A stretch of DNA of 56,916 nt from Planctomycetota bacterium (GTDB taxonomy: Bacteria > Planctomycetota > Planctomycetia > JALXBF01), in the NCBI GenBank assembly GCA_026991575.1, contig JALXBF010000100.1:1-56916 (forward strand). Reading direction: 5' to 3'. Within the stretch, counting starts at the first letter, position 1. The number at the start of each line of letters is the position of its first letter. Below the pieces are notes generated by a model. The model searched no databases and was not told where the DNA came from. It saw only the letters and a program-made list of their open reading frames with translations. Below, piece by piece: positions 27,179 to 36,252 of the stretch. The position numbers were made by a program, and so were the translations under genes.

Positions 27179-27223
27179 CGTGGTCACTCCACGTGTCGTG
27201 CCACTGCCTGAACCTACGCTCGA

Positions 27224-28885
27224 TCACTTGCCCGCCCCGGCAGGTTCCGGAGCCGCTGCTGTAGTGCCTGCACCGCCGCCGACCGGGGGAGCATGCAGTG
27301 CGTGTGCCGGCTCGGCCGGATAGGCTTCCATGCCCATCTCGCTGATGTCCAGCCCGACGCGCTCCACTTCGGGCTCGACCCGCAGGCCGATCGTCGCCTT
27401 GATCACGGCCCAGGCAGCGAACGAAACCACGAGGGTGAACGCACCGACGGCAACCACGCCCAGCAGCTGCGTGCCCAGTAGCGCCAACCCCCCGCCGTAG
27501 AACAGCCCATCAGCCCCGCCACCGGGCGACGCACTCGTGGCAAATAGACCAACAGCCAACGTACCCCAGATCCCGTTGACCAGGTGCACCGACAGCGCAC
27601 CGACGGGGTCATCTATCCGGAGTCGATCAAAACCGATCACACCGAACACGACCAGTACCCCGGCAATCAGTCCGATGAACACCGATGCCAACGGCGTCAC
27701 GAATGCGCACGGCGCGGTAATCGCCACCAGCCCGGCCAGAGCCCCGTTGACCGTCATGCTGAAGTCCGGCTTGCCAAGCAGCAGCCACGCGGTCACGGTG
27801 GCCGAAACCAGCCCGGCGGCACATGCCAAGTTCGTCGTCACCACGACATGGCTGATGCCGCCAACGTCCGCCGCCATGAAACTGCCCGGGTTGAACCCGA
27901 ACCAGCCAAGCCACAGGATCATGCCGCCCAGAAAAGCCAGCGCCATGCTGTGACCGGGTATCGGCTGCACTTTTCCGTCGCGAGCGTACTTGCCCATGCG
28001 AGGCCCGAGCAACAGAATGCCGGCCAGGCCTGCCCAGCCGCCGACCGAGTGCACGACGGTGCTGCCGGCAAAGTCCTGAAACGGCACGCTCAGACTACCC
28101 AGCCAACCGCCCCCCCAGATCCAGTGGCCCGTGATCGGGTACGACAGCGCAACGAGGAAGACGGTGAAGACCATGTAGGAGTGGTAGTGGATTCGCTCGG
28201 CCACACAGCCAGAGACGATCGTGGCAGCCGTCGCGGCAAAGACCAGCTGGAAGAAGAACTTCGCCAGCAGTGGCAGGCGGGCCCACGCCAGCGAAGCAAA
28301 CGGCCCCCAGTAGTAGCTACCTGCGGCGTAGTGCTTCTCAAAGACCTTGCCGTCCGGAAGATCGAGCCGCACGGTCGCATCGCCGCCCGATTGCTCATAC
28401 TGGGCCGCCACCTCCGCCACACGCTCAGCCAGTGCTGCGTACCTGGCGTCCGACAGATCGATGCCGTATTCGGCCTTCAGGTCCTCAGCGATTCGTTCGG
28501 CCAGCGTCTGTGTGGCCGGACTGCCATCGGCCGGCACGAACCAACCGCTCAGTCCCATGAACGCGTTGCCGTTACCGAACATGAGTGCAAAACCGACGGC
28601 CCAGAATACGAGGCTGGAGATGCCGAAGACGACGAAGTTCTTGCCCAGGATGTTGACAGCGTTTTTCGCCCGGCAGAATCCGGCCTCCACGCAGCCGAAG
28701 CCGGCATTCATCCAGAAAACCAGGAACGCGGCAACCAGCACCCAGACTGTGTCGACCATGAGCTGAACGTCTGGTGCCGAACCGCTTTGCTCTTGGGCCC
28801 AACCAGCGTTACCAAGGCCTGCCAGAGTCGCTGCGGTCAGCAAGGACAGGAAGGCAAACTTGAGCAAGACTCGTTGACGCCCCAT
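27224..28885 (-). CDS. amtB: Ammonium transporter, Amt family, with periplasmic insertion
   Basis: A 553-residue inner-membrane ammonium channel with a signal peptide (1-30) and 11 predicted helices. The conserved elements are AATAATIVSGCVAERI, the pore histidine in TVVHSVGGWAGLAG, GHSMALAFLGGMILWLGWFGFNPGS, and the second pore histidine in VHLVNGIWG. Between the second and third helices an inserted segment of about 75 residues (about 120-195) is predicted to be helical (AERIAEDLKAEYGIDLSDARYAALAERV) and on the periplasmic side. The C-terminal tail is long and Ala/Pro-rich. The gene opens the amtB-glnB-glnD operon, downstream of a sigma-54-like promoter. Confidence 0.95.
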   Translation of the reverse strand: MGRQRVLLKFAFLSLLTAATLAGLGNAGWAQEQSGSAPDVQLMVDTVWVLVAAFLVFWMNAGFGCVEAGFCRAKNAVNILGKNFVVFGISSLVFWAVGFALMFGNGNAFMGLSGWFVPADGSPATQTLAERIAEDLKAEYGIDLSDARYAALAERVAEVAAQYEQSGGDATVRLDLPDGKVFEKHYAAGSYYWGPFASLAWARLPLLAKFFFQLVFAATAATIVSGCVAERIHYHSYMVFTVFLVALSYPITGHWIWGGGWLGSLSVPFQDFAGSTVVHSVGGWAGLAGILLLGPRMGKYARDGKVQPIPGHSMALAFLGGMILWLGWFGFNPGSFMAADVGGISHVVVTTNLACAAGLVSATVTAWLLLGKPDFSMTVNGALAGLVAITAPCAFVTPLASVFIGLIAGVLVVFGVIGFDRLRIDDPVGALSVHLVNGIWGTLAVGLFATSASPGGGADGLFYGGGLALLGTQLLGVVAVGAFTLVVSFAAWAVIKATIGLRVEPEVERVGLDISEMGMEAYPAEPAHALHAPPVGGGAGTTAAAPEPAGAGK

Positions 28886-29508
28886 GGACTAGAACTCCTC
28901 GGTTCGTACCCGACTGCCCAACATTAGCGCAGCATCTGAACACATCGCCCCTTTAGCAAGCTGCGCGCCACAGCGGCGGACGCAGCAAGCGGCGAGCGCT
29001 ATACCGACGTAACAACCTTTCAATAAACCAGATAGGTGATGCCTAGCAAATTCCCGGTCTCGCCTGCCATAAGCACGGCGTCCCTTCCGGTGGTCCTGAT
29101 GCCAAGATGCCGCGCTTGCGTGCACAAGATTTAGGCATATGGAGCACTGGTCCCTGTACCGCTAGTCGTGGTGCATGCCAGAACTGCTGCGCGGACCCCG
29201 CGACGCCGAACGGCAGCCTCGTGCCAACGGGTAACGGCCCTGCCGTGGTCCCACCAGCTTTGCCCCAGGGGCCGACAGAAGGTGTACGGTCGCTAGTCCC
29301 GAATCGGCCATTCGGCCCGCCTGAGAACGGTCACGGGCAGCGAGGCATTGCGCAATCGAGACGATCGCTCGCTCGGACTTGGGCAAGATGGGGGCAGAGC
29401 GGGCCGCGGAGAATGAAACAGCCCGGCTCGACCACCCGGGGGCCTCCTAGCGGTTCGCGGCAAGCCTGTGCCCGCGGCCGCGACGCCGCAAGCCGCGGCA
29501 GCCAATAC
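28886..29508. other. Divergent intergenic region amtB / comF
   Basis: This stretch of 623 bases between the amtB and comF-like genes contains the sigma-54-like site described separately. The plus-strand frame that later encodes the ComF-like protein stays open from 29107, but the upstream part looks non-coding (low-complexity Pro/Arg/Ser). I see no other supported gene or RNA here. Confidence 0.5.
28953..28970 (-). promoter_or_regulatory. Sigma-54-like promoter of amtB-glnB-glnD
   Basis: On the minus strand, 28970 down to 28956 read TGGCGCGCAGCTTGC, a GG-N10-GC arrangement that fits the -24/-12 consensus TGGCACG-N4-TTGCW except for one A to G change. Transcription would start about 12 bases after the GC, roughly 28945, leaving a leader of about 60 bases to the amtB start. 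Sigma-54 control fits a nitrogen-responsive operon. Single-copy matching is only suggestive. Confidence 0.5.
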
Positions 29509-30369
29509 ATGATGCCGCCATACGACCCGTGCGACACTCAAGCCGAGCTACCGGAGCTGCCCGACCGATGGGCTACCCCCTGGTGGCAGCACCTCGCTGC
29601 TGTGGCACGCTCGCTGCTATACCCGAACCGCTGTACCGTCTGCAGCGCATGGCTTGCCGAGGAGCCGGCTCCGATGTGTTGGCGCTGCCTTCAGAGCATC
29701 AGCGCCCGAGACCGGGGCTGTTGCCTGCGCTGTGGCATGCCTGCGGGTTCCGTGGGTAGCGTAGCAGGACACGGCTGCAGCTGGTGCCGTTCGGCAACCT
29801 ACCCGTTTGACGCGTGCGTTGCCGCCGTACGGTACGAGGAACCGGTGCGTGGTTTGATCCTTCGGTTCAAACGCGCCGAGGCTGCCTATCTGGCACGGCC
29901 CCTTGCATGGTTGCTGTGCTACCAGCGGGGTGCCCTGTTGGAACGCTGGTCAATCGACGTGGCCGTTCCGGTGCCGCGTCACTGGAGGCGTCGCCTGTGG
30001 ATGGGCCACAACCACGTGGCGGTGCTCGCCGACGAGCTGAACCGGCTGCTCGGGTACCCGTTTCAGGTCGCAGCGCGTGCCGTGTACCGTCGACGGAGCA
30101 CCCGGACCCATCGGGGCATGGGACCGAAGCAGCGCCGGGCGAACGTCGCGGGCGCGTTCGCCATCGCTGACTGCTCAGTGCTGTGCGGTCGTCGCGTGCT
30201 GCTGATTGACGATGTCATGACGACCGGTGCGACGCTCAGCGAGATGGCACGGGTGATACGGCGAGCAAAGCCGGCAGGGCTGTATGCCGCGGTCCTTGCG
30301 CGTGCTCGTGCCGTTGCTGACCAGGATCGGCCGAGCACCCCGCGGCGTGCGGGCAACATCGGGCGGTGA
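29509..30369 (+). CDS. comF: ComF-like phosphoribosyltransferase
   Basis: A 286-residue protein with an N-terminal double zinc finger (residues about 37-90: CTVCSAWL, CWRC, CLRCGMP, CSWC) and a C-terminal phosphoribosyltransferase domain. The PRPP-binding loop VLLIDDVMTTGATLSEM is near residue 230, with the RRRSTRTHRGMGPKQRRANV segment characteristic of ComF. ComF proteins support natural transformation (DNA uptake) or nucleobase salvage. Two ATG codons (29509, 29512) are possible starts, and no clear ribosome site is seen; the frame is open to 29107. Confidence 0.85.
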   Translation: MMPPYDPCDTQAELPELPDRWATPWWQHLAAVARSLLYPNRCTVCSAWLAEEPAPMCWRCLQSISARDRGCCLRCGMPAGSVGSVAGHGCSWCRSATYPFDACVAAVRYEEPVRGLILRFKRAEAAYLARPLAWLLCYQRGALLERWSIDVAVPVPRHWRRRLWMGHNHVAVLADELNRLLGYPFQVAARAVYRRRSTRTHRGMGPKQRRANVAGAFAIADCSVLCGRRVLLIDDVMTTGATLSEMARVIRRAKPAGLYAAVLARARAVADQDRPSTPRRAGNIGR

Positions 30370-30411
30370 GGCCCCCCAACCCGTGTACACGGCACCGCCT
30401 CCGCCGGCATG

Positions 30412-31041
30412 CTAGCCCTTTAGCAGTACTGGCTCGTCGAAACAACTCAGGCCCACGACATCCGCTGGCGTTAGCTCTGAGGCGTTGACCGACTCGGGGA
30501 TGACGCCCGCGATCTGCAGCGCGCGGGCGACCAGCTCAGAACAGAACAGCGCGGAGAAGTCCGGCTCGTTTTCCAGGCCCAGGGCGTCGAGCAGGTCGAA
30601 CCCGGCGCCAATGGCCTGGACCAGATCGTAAGGCACGCGCTGACAGTGAGTCTGGCGAAGCCAGGCTTCCATCTTGCGCTGAGCGGCAGGCTTAAGCGGC
30701 TCGCGTAGCGGCACCCACCAGACCTTGCCCTCGTAAGCCGACACGCGCTGTGACGCGAAATGCAACTGCACGCCCTTGTGAACCGACCGCGTCACGGCAT
30801 CGGGCAGGTCAACCAGGGTGGTGCTTTCGATCAGCAGAACGCTCGGGCCGAACCCGCCCGGGAGCCGGGCGCGCCAGAGCAACGCGACGTGAGAGTACGG
30901 TGAGCGGGTTGCCCAGCGAACGATCCGTGACGTCCTGCTCTTGCCGGAAAAGGCCAACACGTCGCCCGTCTTCATCCGTGGTCGATGCAGTTCGTACTGT
31001 CGGCACCCCCCCGGGCGGCGGTAACTCCGCAGGCGCACCAT
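30412..31041 (-). CDS. YiiX/permuted NlpC-P60-like cysteine hydrolase
   Basis: A 209-residue protein of the YiiX/YaeF (permuted papain-like) family. These are Cys-His hydrolases: GDVLAFSG precedes SHVALLW, where His is a candidate catalytic residue, and FCSELVARAL carries the candidate catalytic Cys near residue 165. Family members often act as amidases or lipases at the cell envelope, but the substrate here is unknown. No signal peptide is visible. The ATG at 31041 has GGGGGA about 7 bases upstream. It is downstream of a GT4 glycosyltransferase on the same strand, 43 bases apart, so it is probably part of the polysaccharide operon. Confidence 0.75.
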   Translation of the reverse strand: MVRLRSYRRPGGCRQYELHRPRMKTGDVLAFSGKSRTSRIVRWATRSPYSHVALLWRARLPGGFGPSVLLIESTTLVDLPDAVTRSVHKGVQLHFASQRVSAYEGKVWWVPLREPLKPAAQRKMEAWLRQTHCQRVPYDLVQAIGAGFDLLDALGLENEPDFSALFCSELVARALQIAGVIPESVNASELTPADVVGLSCFDEPVLLKG

Positions 31042-31084
31042 GATGCTTCCCCCGTCGTTGCCGTCGCACTCTGGCCTCGGAACG

Positions 31085-32233
31085 CTACGGAACGTGCAAC
31101 GCAACCGCCGCCCGTTCCCGGTTCCGCGCGGCCTCAGCGACTACCGCCCGGTATAGCTCTGCCATCGCTTCTGTCACGGCCGTCCAGCTGTACCGCGCCG
31201 CCTGTCGGCGAGCGTATTCAGCCAGCCGGCGACGCATCGACTCGTCTCTGAGAAGCTCCGCCAGTCGGCTGCGCAGGTGAGCAACGTCACCGCACCGGAA
31301 CTGTCCGGCCTTATCTGCGATCACCGCGGCATTCTCCGGAATGTCGCTCACCAGGCAGGGCAGTCCGTGGTGCAGCGCTTCCAGTAACGCCAGCGACATC
31401 CCCTCAATCAAGCTCGGCAGGACGAACAGGCCGGCATGGTGGTAGAGTTCGGCCAGTAACTTCTTGTCCGCCGGGCCCACGAACAGAACCCGCTCGTCCG
31501 CCAGCGCTCGCAGCGACCGTTCGTACCCGTCCTCATACATGCTGCCGCCGGCTATGACCAGCCGCCAATCGGTCGGCACTCCTCGGAAGGCTTCCAACAG
31601 CAGATGGATCCCCTTTTCGGGCACGAGCCGTGTCACAACCAAGATGAACCGGCCCGGCACCAGCCGCCAACGCGCTATTTGTTCCGGTGGTCGGTACGGG
31701 AACGCGGAAGCGGCGTTTGGGACGAAGGTCGGTGTAATCCCGTAAGTGTGCTCGAAATACTCTACCAGCGCCGGTGACGCGACCACAATGCGATGTGCAA
31801 ACCGACATGCCGTCCACTCCCCCGCGCGCAGCGCCCGCCTGGCGAGTGCCCCCCACTTGGCCCGCCGCCAGTCCAGCCCCTGGACGCTGACCACCACGGG
31901 CAGGCGGAGCAGCCGCAGAAGCGGGGTAACCAGGGCAGGTCCAAGGCAATGCACATGCACGATGTCAACGGGCTGCCTCGTGGCAAGATCGGCCACAGAG
32001 GCAAGCACATGACTGATCGTATCCAGATGCTTAGTCGGCACGGATGGCAGCACCACCCGGTGCACACCGGCCGGTGGACGATAGCCGCGGGCCCCCCTGA
32101 TGTACCAGGGCCGGCTGTAAACCACGGTCTCGATGCCATGGTTGGGGAGCCGCGCCGCCAGCTCCTCCACGTACCGTTCCACACCGCCCAGCGATGCGGG
32201 AATCCCTTTCTGGCCAACCATTGCAACGAGCAT
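31085..32233 (-). CDS. Glycosyltransferase family 4 (GT-B)
   Basis: A 382-residue GT-B glycosyltransferase probably building a surface polysaccharide. The N-terminal half has GGVERYVEELAARL (acceptor side, residues 16-29), and the C-terminal half has the donor-binding segments FILVVTRLVPEKGIHLLLEAF, LVIAGG and PSLIEGMSLALLEALHHGLPCL with the E-x7-E motif (EGMSLALLE). The sugar donor is unknown. It lies 21 bases downstream of the sugar-phosphate transferase on the same strand. Confidence 0.92.
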   Translation of the reverse strand: MLVAMVGQKGIPASLGGVERYVEELAARLPNHGIETVVYSRPWYIRGARGYRPPAGVHRVVLPSVPTKHLDTISHVLASVADLATRQPVDIVHVHCLGPALVTPLLRLLRLPVVVSVQGLDWRRAKWGALARRALRAGEWTACRFAHRIVVASPALVEYFEHTYGITPTFVPNAASAFPYRPPEQIARWRLVPGRFILVVTRLVPEKGIHLLLEAFRGVPTDWRLVIAGGSMYEDGYERSLRALADERVLFVGPADKKLLAELYHHAGLFVLPSLIEGMSLALLEALHHGLPCLVSDIPENAAVIADKAGQFRCGDVAHLRSRLAELLRDESMRRRLAEYARRQAARYSWTAVTEAMAELYRAVVAEAARNRERAAVALHVP

Positions 32234-32254
32234 GCCGTTATCCCGCCAAATTCG

Positions 32255-33013
32255 TCAGTATGCTCCTTTGCCGGACAGCACTGCCCAGGGCGTCTTCAGC
32301 AGGATCTTCACATCGAGCCAAAGACTCTGGCGCGCGACGTACTCCAGATCCAGCTCCACCCAGCGTTCGAACGGCAAATCCGCGCGACCACTCACCTGCC
32401 ACAACCCTGTCAGGCCGGGCTTCACCGAGAGCCGCTCCAGCTGCCATGGCTCGTACTGCAGCACCTCCTTCGGTACCGGTGGCCGAGGCCCCACGAGGCT
32501 CATATCGCCCTTGAGCACGTTGAATAGCTGGGGCAGTTCATCCAGCGAGAATTTCCGCAAGAAGCGGCCAAAACGCGTCACCCGCGGATCACGCCGGTTC
32601 TTGAATACCGGTCCGTCGAGCTCGTTCTTCACCCGGTCCTGGAGGGCCTCGGCATTGGGCACCATAGTCCGGAACTTGTAGAGCGTGAACAGCCGCCCCC
32701 CTTCGCCGACCCGGATCTGCCGGAAAATCGGTCTGCCACGTGTCGTCACCATCAGAATCAGCCAGATGACCACTAGAAGCGGTGAGAACAAAACGAGCAG
32801 AACGAACGCCCCGATCACGTCCAACAGCCGCTTGGCCCGCTGGTAAAACCGCGTGCGGTTGCCGCGAAGCCGAACCGATACAAGCGGCGCTGTAGCGGTG
32901 CCAGCCCCGATATGTTCAAGTGCCTCGATGACCTCGTCGACTGCGCGAGTCGCCAGCGGCAGTTCTTCGGCACGGATCCGGCGCCGTTCCAGAACCGACG
33001 TGCTCTGACTCAT
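32255..33013 (-). CDS. Undecaprenyl-phosphate sugar-phosphate transferase, short form
   Basis: A 252-residue monotopic phosphoglycosyl transferase (bacterial sugar transferase family) that attaches the first sugar phosphate to the lipid carrier at the inner membrane. One reentrant membrane segment is predicted at about residues 65-88 (LLDVIGAFVLLVLFSPLLVVIWLI split by a Pro). Conserved blocks are LYKFRTM, FLRKFSLDELPQLFNVLKG (catalytic Asp-Glu of the family), SLVGPRPPV, and KPGLTGLWQVSGR. The N-terminal 55 residues are extra relative to the minimal catalytic core. It starts with GGGAGAGGG before the ATG and opens the minus-strand half of the cluster. Confidence 0.93.
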   Translation of the reverse strand: MSQSTSVLERRRIRAEELPLATRAVDEVIEALEHIGAGTATAPLVSVRLRGNRTRFYQRAKRLLDVIGAFVLLVLFSPLLVVIWLILMVTTRGRPIFRQIRVGEGGRLFTLYKFRTMVPNAEALQDRVKNELDGPVFKNRRDPRVTRFGRFLRKFSLDELPQLFNVLKGDMSLVGPRPPVPKEVLQYEPWQLERLSVKPGLTGLWQVSGRADLPFERWVELDLEYVARQSLWLDVKILLKTPWAVLSGKGAY

Positions 33014-33290
33014 CCCTCTCCCCGCTTACGAGTACCTGAACCGCGTCTGGAATTGCAAGTCCGGTTCGATGAACTGGTTTGTCAAACATAGCTTGCCATC
33101 GGCAGGGCGGCGTGCCGAGCGACCAGGCGTAGCCACATCGGTAGCCTGCGACCGCCCAGCTCCCACCAATCGGTCCCTCCAGAACCAGCACCGGTAGCCG
33201 ATCACCAGAGAACCCGGCAACGGCGGAGGCAGGTCACCGCGAGCGCTGGCATAGTTGGATAAGGGCAACTCTGGTTTCGAGGGTTTTTTC

Positions 33291-34823
33291 TTGCCGCGTC
33301 GATCCAAGACGAGCCGCCGGTTTCTAGCGTCCGTTGCCATAGCGACTGCCGGCCTGATCGCCGGCCGCGCCGTCGGTCTGGTGAGGTCGTTCCTATTCGT
33401 GCTCCTGCTGCCACCGGAGGAGTTGGGCCGGTGGGGCATCGCGTACGGCACCCTTCCGCTGATCGCGTGGGTCCTGGGGCTGGGTCTGCCGGCAGCTCTG
33501 GCCCGTTATGGTCCGGCACTGGACGGCGACAGCATGCGTCATCTCCTTCGCCGCGTGTCGCTGTGCACTCTGGCGTGTGGCGTAGTGGCGCTGGCCGTGG
33601 CGATCCCGGCGCGAAGCTTGCTGGCAGCAGGCTGCTTTGGAAGTCCTCGCTACGCTGCAGACGCGCTGCTGCTGGTCTGCAGTGCCGTGCTGGCAAGCTG
33701 GCTCAATCTGGCACACGGACTGTTTCAGGGGCGCAGACGCTTCGGTACCGATACGGCTCTGCAGCTCCTGTACACGTGCCTCTTTGCTGCCGGTTCGCTC
33801 ATAGCGCTGACAGTTGTGCGGGCAACGGCGACCGTCGCTCTGGCAGTGCACGTGCTAGCGACGGCCGCGGTGCTGACCGGAGCGGTGTTGATCGTGCTAA
33901 GGCTGCCAGCGGAGGCGGAGCTACAAGCAGCAGGCAGAACGCTGCCTTCGTTTCGCCGTTTGTTGTGGTTTTCCCTCGGTCTTTGTGTGGGGGGGCTGGT
34001 CGAGGACGTCTGGCCGCTGGTCGATCGCTACGTGGCGTTGCACATGATGCCGGGCTCCCTGGCGGCGCGGCAAAGTGCTCTGGGCCATTACCAGATTGCC
34101 CTGACAATCGCCTCGCCGTTGGTTCTTATGCTCGGCGCGCTCGGTATCGTGCTCGTTCCCTACGCTGCGCAAGCGTTCGACCGAGATGGCTCTCCTGCGG
34201 CGGACCGCAAGGTCGGTGTCGTGCTGCGGTTCTCGGCCGTAGCCTTCTTCGTTAGCGGTGCACTTCTGCTGCAGCTTGCCCCTCTGCTACTGACCTCAGT
34301 CCTGCACGACAAGGGGGAATTGTGGCAGGCGATTCTGCCGTTCTGCCTAGCCGCCGGCGGCCTGGTTGGTCTCCAGCACGTGTACAAGACAGCCTATGTG
34401 TGTCGGGAGCAGGCATGGCGGCTGGTGGCCATCTGGCTCGTAATGGCCATGGTCAACACGCTGTTGAGTGCTTACCTCGTGCGGTATGCGTTGTTGCCCG
34501 GCGCGGCGGCAGCGAGCGTGCTGACCGGTGTCCTCGGCTCGCTGCTCATGGCCTCCGTGTTGCACGGCAGCGTCCACGTCGCCTGGCGCCGTGACCTACT
34601 GGCCCTTGTACTGCCCGCCTTCCTGGCCCTACCGGACGAGGTGCTCATGTGGCTTCTGGTCGGGCTGGTGGCCATTCTAGTTGCCACCGATTGGCTGTTC
34701 GACGACCAGGACCGGCAGCTCTTGCGTGCGTTGCTGTGTAAGCTACGCTTCAGTGGACAACAGCTGGCCGCCGAGAAGTCCCGGAGCAGCAGCGGCCCGG
34801 TGCCAATTACGGAGCATCTCTGA
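33291..34823 (+). CDS. Polysaccharide flippase, Wzx/MATE-like
   Basis: A 510-residue membrane protein with about 12-14 predicted helices; N-terminal pattern ATAGLIAGRAVGLVRSFLFVLLLPPEELGRWGIAYG resembles the polysaccharide biosynthesis (Wzx) transporters that flip lipid-linked repeat units to the outer face of the inner membrane. The start is a TTG at 33291, chosen because GAGGG lies 7 bases before it; an upstream TTG at 33255 is also open. The gene is divergent from the sugar-phosphate transferase and starts the plus-strand half of the polysaccharide cluster. Confidence 0.8.
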   Translation: MPRRSKTSRRFLASVAIATAGLIAGRAVGLVRSFLFVLLLPPEELGRWGIAYGTLPLIAWVLGLGLPAALARYGPALDGDSMRHLLRRVSLCTLACGVVALAVAIPARSLLAAGCFGSPRYAADALLLVCSAVLASWLNLAHGLFQGRRRFGTDTALQLLYTCLFAAGSLIALTVVRATATVALAVHVLATAAVLTGAVLIVLRLPAEAELQAAGRTLPSFRRLLWFSLGLCVGGLVEDVWPLVDRYVALHMMPGSLAARQSALGHYQIALTIASPLVLMLGALGIVLVPYAAQAFDRDGSPAADRKVGVVLRFSAVAFFVSGALLLQLAPLLLTSVLHDKGELWQAILPFCLAAGGLVGLQHVYKTAYVCREQAWRLVAIWLVMAMVNTLLSAYLVRYALLPGAAAASVLTGVLGSLLMASVLHGSVHVAWRRDLLALVLPAFLALPDEVLMWLLVGLVAILVATDWLFDDQDRQLLRALLCKLRFSGQQLAAEKSRSSSGPVPITEHL

Positions 34824-34923
34824 AGGAATTCGGGTCGCGTGTGCCGGCCGGCGTGTCCGTAGATTCACGTTCCCAGGCACTGACCGTGTTCAGACCGTTG
34901 CACTTTCTGCAAAGGGCAGCGTC

Positions 34924-36093
34924 GTGAGGCTAGTGGCAGATCAGAGGCGTGGCGGCAGTCATTTCGACGCCGGTTCCGTCGGCCAGATTCGCGTGACGTT
35001 TCTGTTCACGAGTCTGGTCGTTGGGGGCGCAGAGAGGATCGGCTCTCAGGTAGTGGGCCGGCTGGACCGCCGCAGGTTCCAGCCCTCCGTGGTTTGCCTG
35101 AAGCAGCTCGGCATCCTAGGCGAGGAGCTGGTGGCGGCAACTGCGGTCCCGGTCCGGTTCGGGCTAAAGCGGCACCGGTTCGATGCCACGGTTACGTGGC
35201 GACTGAACCAGACATTGCGCGCGCTACGGCCCCATGTGCTGTGCATGTTCGGTTCGGGGGGGGACCGCTCCTTCTGGGGGCGGCTTGCTGCTTGTTGGGC
35301 CAATGTCCCGGTTCGTATCTGCTGCCCACACGCCATGGGCAGCTACGAACCCTGGGAACCGTACAACCGCTTGCTTAACGCCGTCACGGACGCGTTCGTT
35401 GCGATCAGCCCCCGGCACCGGCAGTACCTGATTGAGGAAGCTCATCTGCCGGCAGCCAAGGTCACCGTGATCGAAAACGGAGTTGATCTGGCCACGTACC
35501 GGCCGGGGCCACGAAGCGGCCTGCTGGGCCCGGACACCGGCCGACCACGCGTCGGACTGGTCGCCGTGCTACGCCCCGAGAAGGACGTGGCCACCTGGCT
35601 GCACACCGTGAAGCTGCTCACGGAGCGGGGCGTGGCGGCCGAGTACTTCGTCGTGGGCGACGGTCCACAACGGCAACAACTGCAACAGCTCGCAGCCCGA
35701 CTGGGCATTGCCGACCGGGTGCGGTTCGTAGGGCTGCAGCAGGACATGCCTGCGGTTTACCGCGATCTGGACATCTGTGTGCTGACGTCACGGTTCGAGG
35801 TGTTGCCGTGCACGCTAATGGAAGCAATGGCCTGTGGCAAGCCAGTGGTGGCCACCCGGGTGGGTGCCGTCGAGGATCTGGTCTGCGATGGCAGGACGGG
35901 CCTGCTCGCCGAAGCGGGCGACGCGGGCGGGCTGGCAGCCGCGGTTGAGCGGTTGGCGGTGAACGCGGAGCTGAGGCAGATCATGGGCCGGACAGCCCGA
36001 GAGCACGTCGAAAAACACTTTGACTTAGATCGAATGGTTCGTCGGTTCGAAGCATTGTTCGCGTCGCTGCTGGAACGAAAGGCGCTTCGGTAG
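34924..36093 (+). CDS. Glycosyltransferase family 4 (GT-B)
   Basis: A 389-residue GT-B glycosyltransferase. N-terminal FTSLVVGGAERIGSQVVGRL, later a VGLVAVLRPEKDVATWL donor-domain strand, then EYFVVGDGPQRQQL and SRFEVLPCTLMEAMACGKPVVAT with the E-x7-E motif (EVLPCTLME) are characteristic of family 4. It probably adds a sugar to the exopolysaccharide repeat. The start is a GTG at 34924 with AAGGG 7 bases before; the open frame extends back through the preceding flippase gene as a shadow. Confidence 0.9.
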   Translation: MRLVADQRRGGSHFDAGSVGQIRVTFLFTSLVVGGAERIGSQVVGRLDRRRFQPSVVCLKQLGILGEELVAATAVPVRFGLKRHRFDATVTWRLNQTLRALRPHVLCMFGSGGDRSFWGRLAACWANVPVRICCPHAMGSYEPWEPYNRLLNAVTDAFVAISPRHRQYLIEEAHLPAAKVTVIENGVDLATYRPGPRSGLLGPDTGRPRVGLVAVLRPEKDVATWLHTVKLLTERGVAAEYFVVGDGPQRQQLQQLAARLGIADRVRFVGLQQDMPAVYRDLDICVLTSRFEVLPCTLMEAMACGKPVVATRVGAVEDLVCDGRTGLLAEAGDAGGLAAAVERLAVNAELRQIMGRTAREHVEKHFDLDRMVRRFEALFASLLERKALR

Positions 36094-36219
36094 CGGCAGG
36101 AGCAGACCGACGCTGGAAGTCTAAAGGGGGGGAGGTATGTGGCGGATTGCAACGGTTCGGAGTGGTTGACGACCGTATGGTCCGAGGGGGAATGATCGAC
36201 TGCACCGGACGTATCTTGC

Positions 36220-36252
36220 GGGCGGACGGTGCGCGGGGGACACCGTCCGCCC
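36220..36252 (+). repeat. Perfect 12-bp hairpin between GT4 and deacetylase genes
   Basis: GGGCGGACGGTG (36220-36231) pairs perfectly with CACCGTCCGCCC (36241-36252) around a 9-base loop. A second copy of CACCGTCCG follows at 36256-36264, so the left arm could also pair with that. No T-run follows. It sits in the 205-base gap between the glycosyltransferase and the polysaccharide deacetylase on the same strand. Confidence 0.8.

Noticed and set aside
29107-29508. N-terminal extension of the ComF-like protein
   Set aside because: Pro/Arg/Ser-rich, no start with a proper ribosome site; the zinc-finger part begins after 29509.
30362-30399. Inverted repeat between the ComF-like and YiiX-like genes (GGCGGTG ... 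CACCGCC, with palindrome CCGTGTACACGG inside)
   Set aside because: Partly within the comF stop region and GC-rich, no T-run; possible bidirectional stem, but too weak to annotate.
33057-33085. Perfect TTGACA on the minus strand before the sugar-phosphate transferase
   Set aside because: No -10 element lies at 16-18 bases, so it is probably chance.
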